Part shown: piece by piece, positions 30,443 to 42,984 of the stretch
Numbering within the stretch: the stretch's first letter is position 1
How the letters are laid out: every line of letters starts with the position of its first letter
DNA from: Hyposmocoma kahamanoa
Taxonomy: Eukaryota; Arthropoda; Insecta; Lepidoptera; Cosmopterigidae
Direction: 5' to 3'
DNA length: 64,000 nt
NCBI RefSeq assembly: GCF_003589595.1
Contig: NW_020653945.1
Span: 3,918,026-3,982,025, forward strand
Notes under the pieces: model-generated
What the model was told of the DNA's origin: nothing
The model's database searches: none
Seen by the model: the letters and a program-made list of their open reading frames with translations, nothing else
Program-made: the position numbers and the translations under genes

Positions 30443-32378
30443 CATAAAAATGTGGTGTAAAATATATTAAAAATAAGTATTCGAGATCACTCTAAGGCAA
30501 CGAATTGCATGTCCCGTGATAAGCGCCAAACGCAAGAACTGTTTTTTTATTTTATTTATTTAGAATGGATAGCCAACCCAATACATATACATACACAGAG
30601 TATGGCTAAAAAGTAGGTTCATCGCACTTACAGGCTACCATAACATGCTAGTAGTAACAAGTGGGTTTTATTATAACATCTAGGTTTACACTTTTAAAAT
30701 AGGCTACACATTAATACTTACTTAATATAATTTTATTTTAATATTATATTTTACGTAGTATGCACGCATTTGCATAAATATTTCTTCTATCTGTAAAAAC
30801 AATGCTGTAAAACTGACAGCTGTTTCAACAGTTTGGCAACAGTTTTTTTCACAGTTCAGCACATTTGCGGCCACAATTACAATGAATATTTTTTCATAGA
30901 CTCTTCGAAATTGTAATTCCATGGTGTAGGTTTTACCATTTACCACCTTTAATTTATGATGATATATTACTTAAAACGAATTAATCCTTATAATTGACCC
31001 TTGCGATCGGCATCATAAAAATACAGGCTGTTTTTTTAACATTCAGTCGGTTCGTTTTCCAAGTGAGGCAAGAGATTTTTGAATAACTTTGATTTTTTTA
31101 TTTTTTTTTATATTTTAGGAAAATTCAAACTCATTAAAATTATACAAAAATTAGTTAAAAAATTAATCAAATACCATTAACGAATATTCACATTTGGCAA
31201 ACAACATAGAGTACTTTACATTACTAAGAAATTAAACAAATAAGAAGAACAAAAGCGAAAATAATAGACAAAATATATAAAAGTTAGGGTATCATCATGT
31301 CACGTGATGTGTCATAGTGATTGGTCATCCCACCTGACTTTGTCTATATTTGTAGCAGAACAAAACAAATCAAATTCACAAGTCAAAAGTAGTTCAGTGA
31401 TGTTTTATTAAAAAGACTCAATGCGCGCACCAGGTATGTGTTTTGTTTGTAATTAGTACTCGCAAATGCCACTTACAAAAGTTGTCGCCATCTTTGCTGC
31501 AACAGGTTAGCAAGTAGCTGTATATGTGATCACAATACTGGACTATCAATATTACAGTTGCCGATCCACATTATAATGCAGTTTTAAAAATAAAGTCTCT
31601 AATGAAGCAAAATATCCTATCTACAATATTTGCAGTATTTACCCTCTATTGCATAGCCGTGGGTCACCCTGTATGTAGATGAAACAGAAGTTTGCGAAAA
31701 ACTATAAGTTTAAAAAAAAGATATAAGTGTACGGAGTAATTACAAGAATATAAGGAATGTATGTCATGATCACCAGTTTCCGTAATGTCCAATCACATCT
31801 ATGTTATTAAGTTTAATGGCCGCTGATTGCCACTGTCAATTTACGTCAATATGCAACCCGTGTGTCACTATTATGCCATTACTGTCATTTCCTATCATGA
31901 AGTAATATGTTGAAACCGTTTTTTCTTGAGGCTTCGGTGGGGTCGTCAAGCTTGTTCCCATGGGAACGCTTGGCTAGCGACGATAAAAACTAGAGATGAA
32001 GGTGCGGGTAACAGTTGGTTTAGAATAAAATGAGGAATAAATAATACAAAATATTAGCAAACAGTGTCGTTTCGTGTTTACTGGATATAAGTAATTGCTT
32101 CAAGAATTTCATGCAGAGTTACCTACATGTAAAAAATTTGTGAAATAATTTCATATATTTATGAAAACATAGGTTATTTAGAAGTTGACATGTGCAAAAT
32201 AAGTATAGTTTCACTGGGTCTGGTTTAACATTAGGCATACAAACATATTGACAGAGCGTGAAGACGTTAGACGAAGTGGGAGGAAAGTCCACATACGTTC
32301 AACGATATCTATTTAGATCAGATTTGCACTAAAACGCAAGTCAGGTTTCAAAATTTACTTACCATCTTTTCCTATTTA
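30443..32378. other. Unassigned, about 1.9 kb
   Basis: AT-rich sequence. A 'tacaggctg' at about 31022 and 'caccctgtatg' at about 31668 resemble transposon ends but match for only a few bases. The open frame at 30722-30946 (minus) lies over AT-rich sequence without domain. Confidence 0.35.
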
Positions 32379-33270
32379 TATAGTGTTTTTTTTTAATTGG
32401 GACTATTTAGTCGTATCTTCTAAAAACAATTTTGGCATAGTGTTTTTTGTCAAGCGTGATTTGTCCATAAAAATGAATAATATTGATAATTTTTCTTAGT
32501 GATGATCGATTCAGTATCACGTAAGTAATCATCTCATTATATTGGAAGAAAAAAATCGGGACAGAAGAAGTTGGTCAATTTTAGTAAAATATTTTTTCAT
32601 ATAAAATGAATAGAATTGACTAATTTTTTTAATGCTATCAGCACTCAATATCACGACTCAATTTCTTATAAGCATAATTTCTTTGTAACGGATGAAAAAA
32701 TCGGGTCAAATTTAATAAAAGGTTTTTTCATACAAAATGATTAAAATTGACAAATTGTTTTAATTGTTAGAGATTCGTTTCTTATAGGGATAATTTTATT
32801 TTATCGGAAGAAAAAATCGGAACAGCAAAAGTTAGTCACATTGTGTAAAATGTTATTCATTTTGTATGAATTGTTATTTATTGAATTTGACCAACTTCTG
32901 TTGTCCCAGTTTTTTCCTCCAATACAATAAAATGATATTTACGTAAAACTAAGTCTATCAGCATAAAAAAAATTGTGAATTTTATTCATTTTGTATGATT
33001 TATATTTTAATTTGACAGACCTCTGTTGGTAGGGAGATTTTTTCCAATACAATGAAATGACCTTTATATAAAAGTGAGTCCATCAGCACTAAAAACAATA
33101 ATAATAAATTTTATTTATTTTTATGGACAACTCGCGCTTGACCAAAAACTTGAATATACCAAAACTGTTTTCACAAAAAAAATAATGGTTCCTAAGACAG
33201 TTTCCCTGTATCTCCTGTAGTTTCGGCTTTCCCCATTACTAGGTATCCCATTTAAAAAAACACTGCATAC
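32379..33270. mobile_element. Complex foldback element built of tandem sub-repeats
   Basis: The outer ends 'agtgtttttttttaattggg' and, reverse-complemented, 'agtgtttttttaaatgggat' are inverted. Further in, 'tcaagcgtgatttgtccata' (left) pairs with 'tatggacaactcgcgcttga' (right). Between them a module of about 125 bp containing 'ttcatacaaaatgattaaaa' and 'atcggaagaaaaaatcggaa' is repeated about three times in one orientation and then about twice inverted. No ORF. Confidence 0.65.
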
Positions 33271-33684
33271 ATATATTTAAAAAAATGAGAGTTCTAGTTC
33301 TCATTAAATTTGTAACAGCGTAGTAAAAACAAATACTACAAACGCATTGCCATACAGTTTATTAACATCTCGAACGTTGTATGGACACGTATGACTGTTA
33401 CAAATGTCACACAAGCGTGTTGTATGGGAGGTAGTCCATGCCCTAGTTTACTTACACACCTGTGTTGAGTCAAACCGCTACATTGAATACTTGTAATTTG
33501 TATTGGACAATGACAAAATCTAGATTGTACTATTTTGACATTTTTCTGTGGGAAAAAGTCTTAGCAATACCAAACTCTATGGTTAGTCTTAATGTAATTT
33601 AATTGAGTGTTGAAAGTTGTACTTACATTTTGCACACCAACTTCAATTGGAAAATGTCAACATTGTACTCATTCTGAACTTAGA
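33271..33684. other. Unassigned sequence
   Basis: No feature recognised. Confidence 0.4.
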
Positions 33685-33948
33685 CTTTTTCATTATATCA
33701 AGTAACGGGACGAACAAGTCGTGCGCCTGATGGTAAACTACACCACCAGTACCAGAGCCACTCAGAGCCTTATCTGAGGGGCACTGCCACTGCGCTCGTC
33801 ACCCTGAGACATAAGTTGACAAGTCTCATGTGCCTGTAATTTCACCAGCACCCTTACTTCAAAACCGAAACACAGTAATGCTGACATTACTACTTGGCGG
33901 CAGAAATAGGTAAGCAGTACTTCCCTGGACGAACTCTTTCACAAGATG
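33685..33948 (-). mobile_element. Family A retroposon, near full length
   Basis: 'ctttttcattatatcaagta' through 'gtgcctgtaatttcaccagc' and 'cacagtaatgctgacattac' to 'ggacgaactctttcacaag'. The far 5' end is missing and part of the first hairpin is shortened. Confidence 0.85.
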
Positions 33949-34005
33949 TCTGTTTCGACGTCTGATCAGTCACAACTGTCAATTATTTATTTACCACGTT
34001 TGCTA

Positions 34006-34062
34006 TTTTTAACCCCTTTTGCAAAAAGAAGGGACTTATAAGTTTGAAACCTTTGGGTACGA
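34006..34062 (+). repeat. Dispersed repeat P fragment
   Basis: 'ttttaaccccttttgcaaaa' then 'agaagggacttataagtttg' matches the repeat at 52132. Confidence 0.5.
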
Positions 34063-35154
34063 ACAGATCTGGCAAATGCTCGAATGCGCTGAATGTCACG
34101 CGCCGTTGATATTCTACCGCAGCCTGCCATGTTCATAAAAAATAAGAAGAACTAACTTACTTTATCATTCTAGTTCTTAGGTTTCAAGCATATTATTAAA
34201 TACTTACCACAAACATGAGTCGTTATACAGATATTATTATACACATAAAGCACTATCCACACACAACTACATTACAATGCCTGCCTCCAAAATATGCCTA
34301 GACAATAACCAATTAAAGCATTTCTTACGGAAAGTACGTAATGACTACCCAACTTCTTAAGAGTCCATACTATCTCATCTTTAATTCAATTATTTCCCGT
34401 ACTAATACATTCATTTTGCTTGGGTCGAGCGAAAGGGACGCTGGCTTTATTTCAATTCCGTTCGAAAAATGTATATATACTATGCCTGTTCTATTAAAAA
34501 AATATTTAAAAAGTCATTGGTATAAAGTACCTATTGAATACATCGGTTGTCTTGTAAGATTTCAAGGTAAATTTGTGTTTTCATTTCTATCGTGAAAATT
34601 GTTAGGAATCGTGTTTTCACACCGTATAGTAATCAGTAGAATTCCTTAATTTTACTATATATTTTTCATTGTTATGCAGAATCAACCGAAGCGATTTGAG
34701 TTAGTATAGTCTCTTAACTACTTACAGTAGATCTATCGTGTTTCGGCTCATTTTGGTCTCACGAGGTCTTAGCTTAAGCATGGTGACTTTATTGAAATTT
34801 CAATGTAAGTTTTATAGAGTTACTTTAAAACCATTGTGAAATTTGAATACCACGCGACATCAAACAAGGTTAAAAATAATACGTAGTGATTAGTCAGTTG
34901 TGTTGCAGCGGTCTCATTAACCCTGATCGAGTTCCGTAAGATAACACTACCTAGATGAGATATTGAAATGTATGCACCGTAAAATTACACCTGTGAACAA
35001 TTTTATTTTTTACTTTATACACAATGGCAAGTCGTGAGACGGTCCACGTCGTGGAAAGCTGTTACCGTGGATTTGCGGTATTAAGTAGGTATCTTTATAA
35101 AGTCTTTGAGTGTCACGATGTTTTATTACCTTGATAATCAATTTTTTTTAATGA
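34063..35154. other. Unassigned, about 1.1 kb
   Basis: The open frame at 34341-34595 is hydrophobic and AT-rich with no splice context; not called. Confidence 0.35.
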
Positions 35155-35276
35155 AATTATTCCACCAGTTCGTTATAATTATTATACAAAGAGCGTGCAC
35201 TAAGAAAAATACCTTAGATCCGGCCGGATTCGAACTAGCGCGCGTCTTCAAGCATACCGTGCCAGACCGTAGCAAC
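35155..35276 (-). mobile_element. Family T SINE copy
   Basis: 'ttcgttataattattataca' is the tail and 'gatccggccggattcgaact' contains the complement of the B box; the A-box end stops at 'gtgccagaccgtagc'. Confidence 0.75.
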
Positions 35277-35277
35277 A

Positions 35278-35395
35278 AGAAATAGGCGTTATTTAGGTGT
35301 GCACGCTACATCGTCGACCTCATCATCACTTTCCATCAGGTGAAATGGTGGTCAAATGCGCACTTATTTTTAATAATAATAAAAAAAAACCTTTT
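35278..35395 (+). mobile_element. Jockey/CR1-like LINE 3' tail
   Basis: 'aaataggcgttatttaggtg', 'tcgtcgacctcatcatcact' and 'tcaggtgaaatggtggtcaa' match the tails at 2470 and 56917; it ends in an A-rich run. Confidence 0.75.
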
Positions 35396-36310
35396 TTTTT
35401 GTTTTGTTTTTTGTCAACATGCAATCGGTCTTATATGAGACCATATATGCTTTATGGTATATTTTGGCATATCAGGTTTATCCATCCAGTGTTGGGTTAC
35501 CTTTATGTACATTTTAAAATATTTACGTCCGATTTTAAAATTCAATTTTGGTTTTAATTGTATTTAAAACAAGACGTAAAATTTAAAAAAAACTGAAACA
35601 TGCTGTCCTGAATTTTTTTTCGAAATGGCGCTTTCGCCGTTTCTAAACACCACTGACGACATTGCCTAAGTATAATAACTAGTATTGTTTTTCTCGTACT
35701 AATAAAATATTGTTTTGTTCGCAGGTACGCATTGAATATTATTTAATCCAAGTAATGTTGTAAGTACCTACTTTGGGAATATGTTATTGGCTTTGTAACG
35801 TCACGCGGTTGCTTGATAGGCGTGATGAAGGAATGGTACTCCTGAAAACGAGAATAAAAAATAATAATAAATATTTATTTGCGTTTAACAGTAATATACA
35901 GAACTGTGTAGAAAATAATAAATTATAATATAAAGCTAGGCTTAGATTAAGTCTTTCAGAGTAAAAAAAAGTACCAAACATAAATCTCTAGGAGCCAACT
36001 GTCTCTCTAATTCATCATAATACAATAAATAACAAAGGTCGAGAAAGCGGCGGCGGCACCCGGCGCCTGCGCACTGCATAGCCTGCAGCACAATTTGACG
36101 GTGAAATCTGTGACGTATGCGCTGACAAACGTACACGTTACTTTGGCGTACTACATTATCCTAAGCCTTTTGACCTTTATGCGGTCTCAAGATTAAATAT
36201 ACTGTATTTTTACAAACTATGTATGTAGTTACGTTCTATTGCTTGAAAGTTTTCTTCAGGGAAAGGGTCTGGGACCATGGTCTACCATGCAGATTAGGGC
36301 GTTTATAACT
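35396..36310. other. Unassigned; GC-rich patch at 36035-36140
   Basis: The patch contains 'gcggcggcggcacccggcgc' and is open on the minus strand (35942-36136, including RRRFLDLCYLLYY). The peptide fragment faintly recalls the C-terminal region of some LINE RTs but is too short to assign. Confidence 0.25.
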
Positions 36311-36461
36311 TCTTTTTTTTATATCAAATAACGCGACGAACAAGTCGTGCGCCTAATGGTAAACTACATGCCTGTCCATAACAGCTACAGTGCCACTCAG
36401 AGTAATACTGACATTACTGGTTGGCGGCAGAAATAGGTAAGGTGGCAGTACTGCTATTAAA
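36311..36461 (-). mobile_element. Family A copy with large central deletion
   Basis: 'tttttttatatcaaataacg' to 'acagtgccactcagagtaat', then 'actgacattactggttggcg' and 'ggtggcagtactgctattaa'. Confidence 0.8.
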
Positions 36462-36725
36462 ACTTCTTAGGTGTTTTTCTAGAAATAAGGATACATGTAC
36501 GTATCAATTTTTTATGAATTCTTACGCACTGGTAAACAAAATACTAACCTTGAAACAAAAAACAGAATAACTGATAATTAGATGAACTACGCAGAAATCC
36601 GTTGAGGCTCTATAAGGCATTGCATATTATTAGCGAATGGGCTAAAGTTTGCTTTAAAACTGATATTATTTTTTATTTACCTTCTTTAATCTACTAGAAG
36701 TTACTTAAAAACAAATACCTACCAT

Positions 36726-36838
36726 CAGAACTTTGCGATTTAAAGCTCTGAGTGGCACTGTAACTGTTATGGACAGGCGTGTTGTTTACCATCAGGCGCA
36801 CGACTTGTTCGTCCCGTCACTTGATGTTATAAAAAAAA
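36726..36838 (+). mobile_element. Family A 3' part with A-tail
   Basis: 'agaactttgcgatttaaagc' through 'taccatcaggcgcacgactt' to 'ttgatgttataaaaaaaa'. 5'-truncated in the loop of the first hairpin. Confidence 0.85.
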
Positions 36839-36839
36839 C

Positions 36840-37582
36840 CTACATGGCATTGAATAAGAGAAATAAAATACTGAGTAGATAATTGGTTACAAAAAACAGT
36901 AATAGTTTTTTTTTTACAATGTTACAGAAGTTATTTAGTAATATCGCTATTTATATGCTTGTCTTATGTATTTCAATGTAAGTTATAAGTATTTACATCT
37001 TCAAATAATTATAACTTAGTGACATGTTTTTTTAATTATGTACATCTATCTCTTCTCTTCCCTGGCCTAAGAGACAAATTTTGAGTTTTTAAATACGTGC
37101 CGTGTCGAGCAGCACCGCTATTTGTGCTGGAAGTGACATGCCACACAAAATTACAAATATTGTAATTCTGTTTTAAATTTAGATAGTTTTACGAACACTG
37201 CTTTACAATGATGAAAATCACGCAATAGAAAAAGTCCTATCGTAGTTTGTTTATTTATTATTTGTAATTTAAAATATTTTATTTGACATTAAGATTGATT
37301 TTAAATGCCTAATTAAGAACCTCTGTAAACGCTCTGTACTAAAAATAATAGTCTGTTCCAATCCATTCTAAACAAAAAAAAAAACAAAACTGCTTAAAAT
37401 TCTAAAGCAATCACTCAATAAATCGAACCAGTGACACACATGTACATTTCGAAGATTTCGACTTGATATCACATCACTTTTTCCAGCAATGCTCATTTGA
37501 ATAGCATCGTAAAATCGTATTTGAAAAATTGTAGTGCAAAAGTGAGGTTATTTTTCAACTATACAATCTATGACCTGTCTAT
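36840..37582. other. Unassigned sequence
   Basis: AT-rich; no feature recognised. Confidence 0.4.
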
Positions 37583-37920
37583 GGTTGCATAGTGCTGTAC
37601 GAAAAAAAAAACATTCGGTTCATTCAATTAAAGTCTTTGTAATCGATTAGTAGATCGAAAAATTCAATTCCAATCGAACGAGTATCTAAGTGTAAGGATT
37701 TGAAAGAGGATTTAAAATTAAGATTTCGGAAACTTTAAATATACTTTTATAGCTTATGTAAGGAAAGCCGCTAGTATGACTGCATTAAACGAATCGATTC
37801 AGTCAATTAATTAATCAATTTGTAGTTGGCATCACAATTGGCCATCACTAAACCGTCTATGGTCGGGTCAATGACTTGTTTGATTACTTTTTGTTTAAAA
37901 TGGATTGAAACGAAGTATGC
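37583..37920 (+). repeat. Dispersed repeat H, copy 1
   Basis: Shares, in inverted orientation, about 330 bp with 46164-46660: 'gtaatcgattagtagatcga', 'gagtatctaagtgtaaggat', 'cggccatcactaaaccgtc'-type text and 'ggattgaaacgaagtat'. Substitutions are scattered, so both copies are old. Class unknown. Confidence 0.75.
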
Positions 37921-38414
37921 CACTTGACACTTAAGGTTCTTTACTTTTCATCTACAGAAATAGTGTAGAGGGAATTCGTTGATTGGCGTCACCAATCTGC
38001 AGTAAACGAATTTCAAGTCTGTTGCTCCAAATTTTATTTAAAAGAATTTACAAAGTACCAGAGTAACTGTAACCGGCGGTAAGAAGTTTAAATTTAAATG
38101 TCACATTTAAACACAGTCGTTTCCATGAAGACTTAACTCCTAGGAGCGAGTTGATAGTACCAATGCTTCTCTCATTTAACCAAAGTTCGGTCGATCGGGA
38201 TTTGTAGAGAAATCTTAACACTGCGATGCACCTATTATATAAAACGGGTCAGCGCCATTGGTAAGCATCTATTGGCTTTCTTTCACTTCATCAGGTTATA
38301 GTTTATGTCTGAGCTCGCAATTCCTTTTCCCGAACCTTCCCAAAATGCCAATTCGTGCTGCCACAGTGACGCAAAAAAGACAGTGACATAACGAGTTATT
38401 CCCATCTGATAACC
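37921..38414. other. Unassigned sequence
   Basis: No feature recognised. Confidence 0.4.
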
Positions 38415-38531
38415 TAAAACATAAAAAACTGAAACCGATGGTGGATCACTTTTATTTTATATTATATTTATTCCCATCGGATCCCCTATGCTGGGGATCA
38501 AGAATAAATATTCTATTTCATCCCCACCTGA
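38415..38531 (+). mobile_element. 3' fragment of the tRNA-headed SINE seen at 45374
   Basis: 'ggtggatcacttttatttta', 'cccatcggatcccctatgct', 'ggggatcaagaataaatatt' and 'tccccacctgata' match, in order, the minus strand of 45374-45480. Confidence 0.65.
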
Positions 38532-39024
38532 TACATACAAACTTATTTTTGGTAGGTACTGTGGTGCAGTCAACAACAAAATGTAATTGAACATTGACTC
38601 TACTTTAAAGGTCAAGGTCTTTAACCCTTTGTTATTTTGAGAAGTGTATTGTTTAAAATAGGTTTGTTACCTGTACTGTTATTCAACATTCTTATTGATA
38701 GATCCTTCTAAGATACGCATACGCAATGGATAACCAAATATGCATATGTGGCAAATTTAACCTGAATATGAAATTAAGAAACCTTCTAGAAATTACTCGA
38801 AATCATACATAATAAATCCACGCTGAGAGAATACGTTGGTTCAGTCACGTAGACGAAAATCCAGTTTCGACTCGATTCTCAGCTTTAGAGGCCGTTGGCT
38901 TTCCTTTGTAAATAAGCAAGGATTTTCTGAACTGCTCTCTTTCTCATAACTAACCCTTTTTTCCATTTCGCTTACTCTCGAGACAGACTAAAGTTTCGTT
39001 GTCACCTAAAATGTCAATTAAGAT
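38532..39024. other. Unassigned sequence
   Basis: No feature recognised. Confidence 0.4.
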
Positions 39025-39172
39025 GATTACGCTTAACAATAAAACTGACTTTAAATAAGTAATAAAAAAACGATTATAGGGGGCTGTAGATCTCATTTCA
39101 CTGATTCCAGATAATATTCATAACTCAATTCTGCTAAAAAGTCGATTACGTTAGTTATGATAACGAGGCAGT
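39025..39172 (+). repeat. Dispersed repeat R9, copy 2 (uninterrupted)
   Basis: 'cttaacaataaaactgactt', 'gctgtagatctcatttcact' and 'gtcgattacgttagttatga' match copies at 9852 and 49868. Confidence 0.6.
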
Positions 39173-39912
39173 AGTAGGGTCGCTTTAAATTGCTGCAAGC
39201 AGAAGAATGCTGAAGAACGCTGCGATGTATAAAAACGAGCAATGCAATACAAACTTTATCTACTACGAGATAAGGTTACATTTCTTTGAACAGAAAATTA
39301 AAAAGAAGATGGAGCAAGCGGCGCCAGACGGCGTCGAACTGTGCCGGGCGCACTTTACAAAATGCGAAATATTTTTGTCACCTCACAAGTTCGGAAAGGC
39401 TTTCTTTCTCATTAGAAATCTGCGTGCAAAGGGTTTTTGAAATTCGAATTTGACGATGGACTGAGGTGCAACAACTTTTTATTTCGATGAAAAAAAAAAC
39501 ACAATGACACGTTCAACTACGCGATTTGTCGTGTATTAATTATGTGATATAAATCCGTTGATATATTTTATTCTTATTATTGTCGACATTAAACTGCCGA
39601 CGATAAACAATTTTGCTTATTAAATTAAGTTTTGACGTATGAATGAATAAAACTGATTTGTTATAAGTTCAACTGTTTTTCTTTCATCTACCATTTTCCT
39701 CGCTATAGTGAGGTGAAAAGGTGTGTATTTCGCTCGGCAGCATAGTTGTTTTGCTTCTCGTGGCTTGAAACCCTCGCTACGCTCAAGATTCTATTAATGA
39801 CTCGCTTCCCTCGTGGTTTAGTCTTAGTCTCCTTCGCTTACCCAGGTTTCAATACAAGCACTCGCGTCAAACAACAACTTTACAGCTTTGCATAACAAAT
39901 AACTATTATGCT
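39173..39912. other. Unassigned sequence
   Basis: The open frame at 39207-39440 has no recognised domain or splice context. Confidence 0.35.
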
Positions 39913-39913
39913 A

Positions 39914-40095
39914 TCAACAGAAGGGACGAACAAGTCGTGCGCCTGATGTTAAGTGACATGTCCATAACAGTTACAGTGCCACTCAGAGATTGAAATCGTA
40001 ATGATCTGGGGGACACTGCCCTGCGCCCGTCACTCTGAGACATAATGTTGACAAGTCTCATGCGCCTGTAATTTCACCAGCACTCTTACCCTTAT
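39914..40095 (-). mobile_element. Family A copy, 5'-truncated
   Basis: 'gaagggacgaacaagtcgtg' through 'tacagtgccactcagagatt' to 'tttcaccagcactcttaccc'; stops before the second palindrome. Confidence 0.8.
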
Positions 40096-40621
40096 TCACA
40101 TAATATAAACATATTCTCATTGGAATAAATTATACAATTCTTTAAATGCAAAATAACATAAGTATTGGTAGATAGATATGACCTTTATTGTCGTGAATAG
40201 TAAAAGTTACTAACCTCTTTAAAACTGCGTGTGAAACGCACAGATGATTCATCGAAGAGTGACAATATAAGCCATGAAAAAAAATCTAAGAATGGAACAT
40301 TCTATTGAAACGTCACTTTCTTAAAAGATTTATTACGTAAGCATAATTTACGATGTTTTTCTCAAAAACCGATTTTCAATCAACAGCAGTAATGATAACA
40401 TATTAGAAACCGACGCTCAGCCCATATAATGCATGGCTAGTGAAATTTTTGTACCACTTTCACTACCATTGTTCTTAAAATGTCATTTGACACATTGTTA
40501 CGAAGTATTATGGTAATAGTTTCGACTATCATTTTGATGATAGTCGATATCGTATGAAAGAGAAAGTTATAATAATAAACAACTACTTATTATATATGTA
40601 CATATGTATATAACTGAATAT
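40096..40621. other. Unassigned; perfect 11-bp-arm hairpin at 40522-40547
   Basis: TCGACTATCAT and ATGATAGTCGA are separated by TTTG. The rest is unassigned. Confidence 0.4.
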
Positions 40622-40667
40622 GTCGATCTGAGAGGCACTACCACTGCGTCCGTTATCCTAAGACATA
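40622..40667 (-). mobile_element. Family A small fragment
   Basis: 'gatctgagaggcactaccac' and 'gttatcctaagacata' only. Confidence 0.65.
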
Positions 40668-40740
40668 TTTCGGGGAAGTAAGGGTGAAAAAGTCTAACTA
40701 CACAACTTACAAGACGAGAAAAAAACAAAAATGTTTAAAC

Positions 40741-41050
40741 TTTTTTATCATGCCAAGTGACGGGACGGACAAGTCGTGCGCCTGCGTTCCGGTTTGGAAG
40801 GGTAAGGGTGCTGGTGAAATTATAGGCACATGGGACTTGTCAACTTATGTCTCAGGATGACGGGTGCAACGGCAGTGCCCCTCAGATCTTTACGATTTAA
40901 AGCTCTTAGTGGCACTGCAGCTGTAATGGACAGGCATGCTTACCATCAGGCGCACGACTTGTTCGTCTCGTCATTGGGTATTATGAAAAAAAAAGGTACA
41001 GTGGCAGTACTTTCCTGGAGGAACTCTTTCATAAGTAGTTCTACTTGCGA
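40741..41050. mobile_element. Family A composite with inverted middle
   Basis: 40741-40784 reads as a minus copy's poly-T end ('ttttttatcatgccaagtga', 'cgtgcgcctg'). 40785-40994 is a plus copy with its own A-tail ('cgttccggtttggaagggta' to 'gggtattatgaaaaaaaaa'). 40995-41050 returns to minus orientation ('acagtggcagtactttcctg', 'gaactctttcataagtag'). Either an insertion of one copy into another or an internal inversion. Confidence 0.75.
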
Positions 41051-41242
41051 CTAAAAACGTTCTGGTTCGTATCTTTTTTTATAACTTTGTTTACCGGAAA
41101 AATTTTCTCATCATAAAAATCATCTTTAATAGAGTTCGCTTTAATGCCTTCTCTTCTCCTGAGTGCCAGTACGTTTAAATATGTAAAATACGTTTATTAC
41201 TATAAATTGGTTCCCCTTTTTTTAATAAATTAATTATATTAT

Positions 41243-41435
41243 TTTTAACCGACTTTAAAGACTTTTTGTGTGTATATTACGCAATAATTCCGACATTTGT
41301 GATCTAATTTCGATATTAATGGTCCCATTGAAATTGAAAGAAATTTTGTACCTCTAAAGTTGGCAAATTGGAGGTTGAGTGTCCGGTTTATTGAATTTCA
41401 CCCACTTTCCGTTGGCCGATTTCAATAAAACAAAA
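41243..41435 (+). mobile_element. Family E copy with internal deletions
   Basis: 'tttttaaccgactttaaaga', 'attacgcaataattccgaca' and 'ggccgatttcaataaaac'. The right terminal GAGGTCGG is missing. Confidence 0.7.
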
Positions 41436-42705
41436 TGTTATTAAAAACAAAATGTTATTGGGGATCGAAATGACAGACAGGTGAGAGAAATTCCTCAACA
41501 ATGTACAGCAGCTACTTTGTGTTTGGGCTCATATGGTTAGTTTTGACAGGGACTTCCATATGCATTGCACTTATCGTTGAAGTGTCTGCGGTGACGAACA
41601 CAACGAAAGCGGGTAGGCAAACTTTAGAGGACTATTTTTTTATAAAAGAAATTATAATTGTGTACTTTCTGATTGGTAATTTGGTACAAGGTTAAACAGT
41701 GGCGCTATTTCCTGTTGCACATTTCTCGCATGAAGTGGATACGGAATATAAAGCCTCCGGTGTAATTAAAAATGTAGTTATATCAGACGATATATAGCGG
41801 CAATCTAGTCAATTATAATAAAAATAACACCAAGCTCGCCGCTATAATTCATATCTATTTATTTAATCCTTGCGTGGCGTGATTACATTCCGGTAAACCC
41901 TACTTGATAAAAAATACATGACAAACCTAGTTTTCTTCAAGAAAATATGACTCTCATATTTAGCCGCGTTGCGAATGCTGACTAAACTTAGTGGTTAGAC
42001 TAGTTTAATACGAATAACAAGCTTTTCATTGAGTTTATTTGGAATGTTCCATTCAATTTAAATGTGAACGTTAGCAATATGGAATTTTAAATATTTTCTT
42101 GCAATGACAAAATCGAATTTTGACGTTAAAAGTTAAGAAGGTCCAAAAGATCACTTTTGTTGACATGTAATTTAGCAATATTTGTGACGAAATGACGTAG
42201 AATACGTGTTTATTTTAGCTAGACACCCAATAATCGCCTCTGTGCCTTTTCTACAACGCATATTAGATATTATCTGTGTGGTTCAAGTCATTTGCAATTA
42301 TTACGTCACTTTCCTCACGGTAGTGGGTGTGTCCGCCCGTCACGATTGTGCGTAGTTACCGTGTACTATAATTGTTTGAAACTTCTTGATTAAATACACA
42401 AGTAAACAAGTATCTTTTGAATTAGAATTTGCCGTGGTGGGATATACATTTTGAGCAAATGTTGCAGGGCGGGCAACTTATGTTCGGGTTAGCGTTTCTC
42501 ATGTTAAGCTGTACCTCATATCGATGAGTTACATACGAGTATATATATAAAAAAGGTAGAAAAACAACTTTTAGTCGAGAACATTCGCTTTTAAACTGAC
42601 TAAGATTTTACGTATTCCACTATAGTTACAAAAATTATTAATTTAATTACATTATTTACTAAAGAATGTTGTTAGGTAAATTAAAAATAAGATATTAAAA
42701 GTAAT
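41436..42705. other. Unassigned, about 1.3 kb
   Basis: The open frame at 41501-41695 starts MYSSYFVFGLIWLVL and looks membrane-like by composition, but AT-rich sequence yields such frames readily and no splice sites flank it. Confidence 0.3.
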
Positions 42706-42901
42706 ACGCCTCGCCTGTCCAGAGCAAGTGCAGTGCCACTCAGAGCTTTAGATCGCAAAGACCTGAGGGACACTGCCATTACGCCTGCCAGATGCCCTGT
42801 CAGACTTAAGTAGACAAGTCCCATCTGCCTGTAATTTCAACAGCACCCTACAAAACCGGAACATAGATGGTAATGCTTACATTACTGCTTGGCAGCAGAA
42901 A
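42706..42901 (-). mobile_element. Family A copy, both ends truncated
   Basis: 'acgcctcgcctgtccagagc' through 'atcgcaaagacctgagggac' to 'taatgcttacattactgctt'. Confidence 0.8.
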
Positions 42902-42984
42902 GTGTGTGCGTTATAAAATTATACGTCTTAGGAAGTATTTATAATATTACGCGAATAGAAATTTGTTTTATAATACTTACCCTA

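Noticed and set aside
31022..31678. Possible MITE between 'tacaggctg' and 'caccctgtatg'
   Set aside because: Only about 8 bases of the ends are inverted and no further pairing is visible.
41501..41695. Possible small membrane protein (MYSSYFVFGLIWLVL start)
   Set aside because: T-rich DNA produces such frames by chance; no splice sites, no repeat support, no recognised domain.
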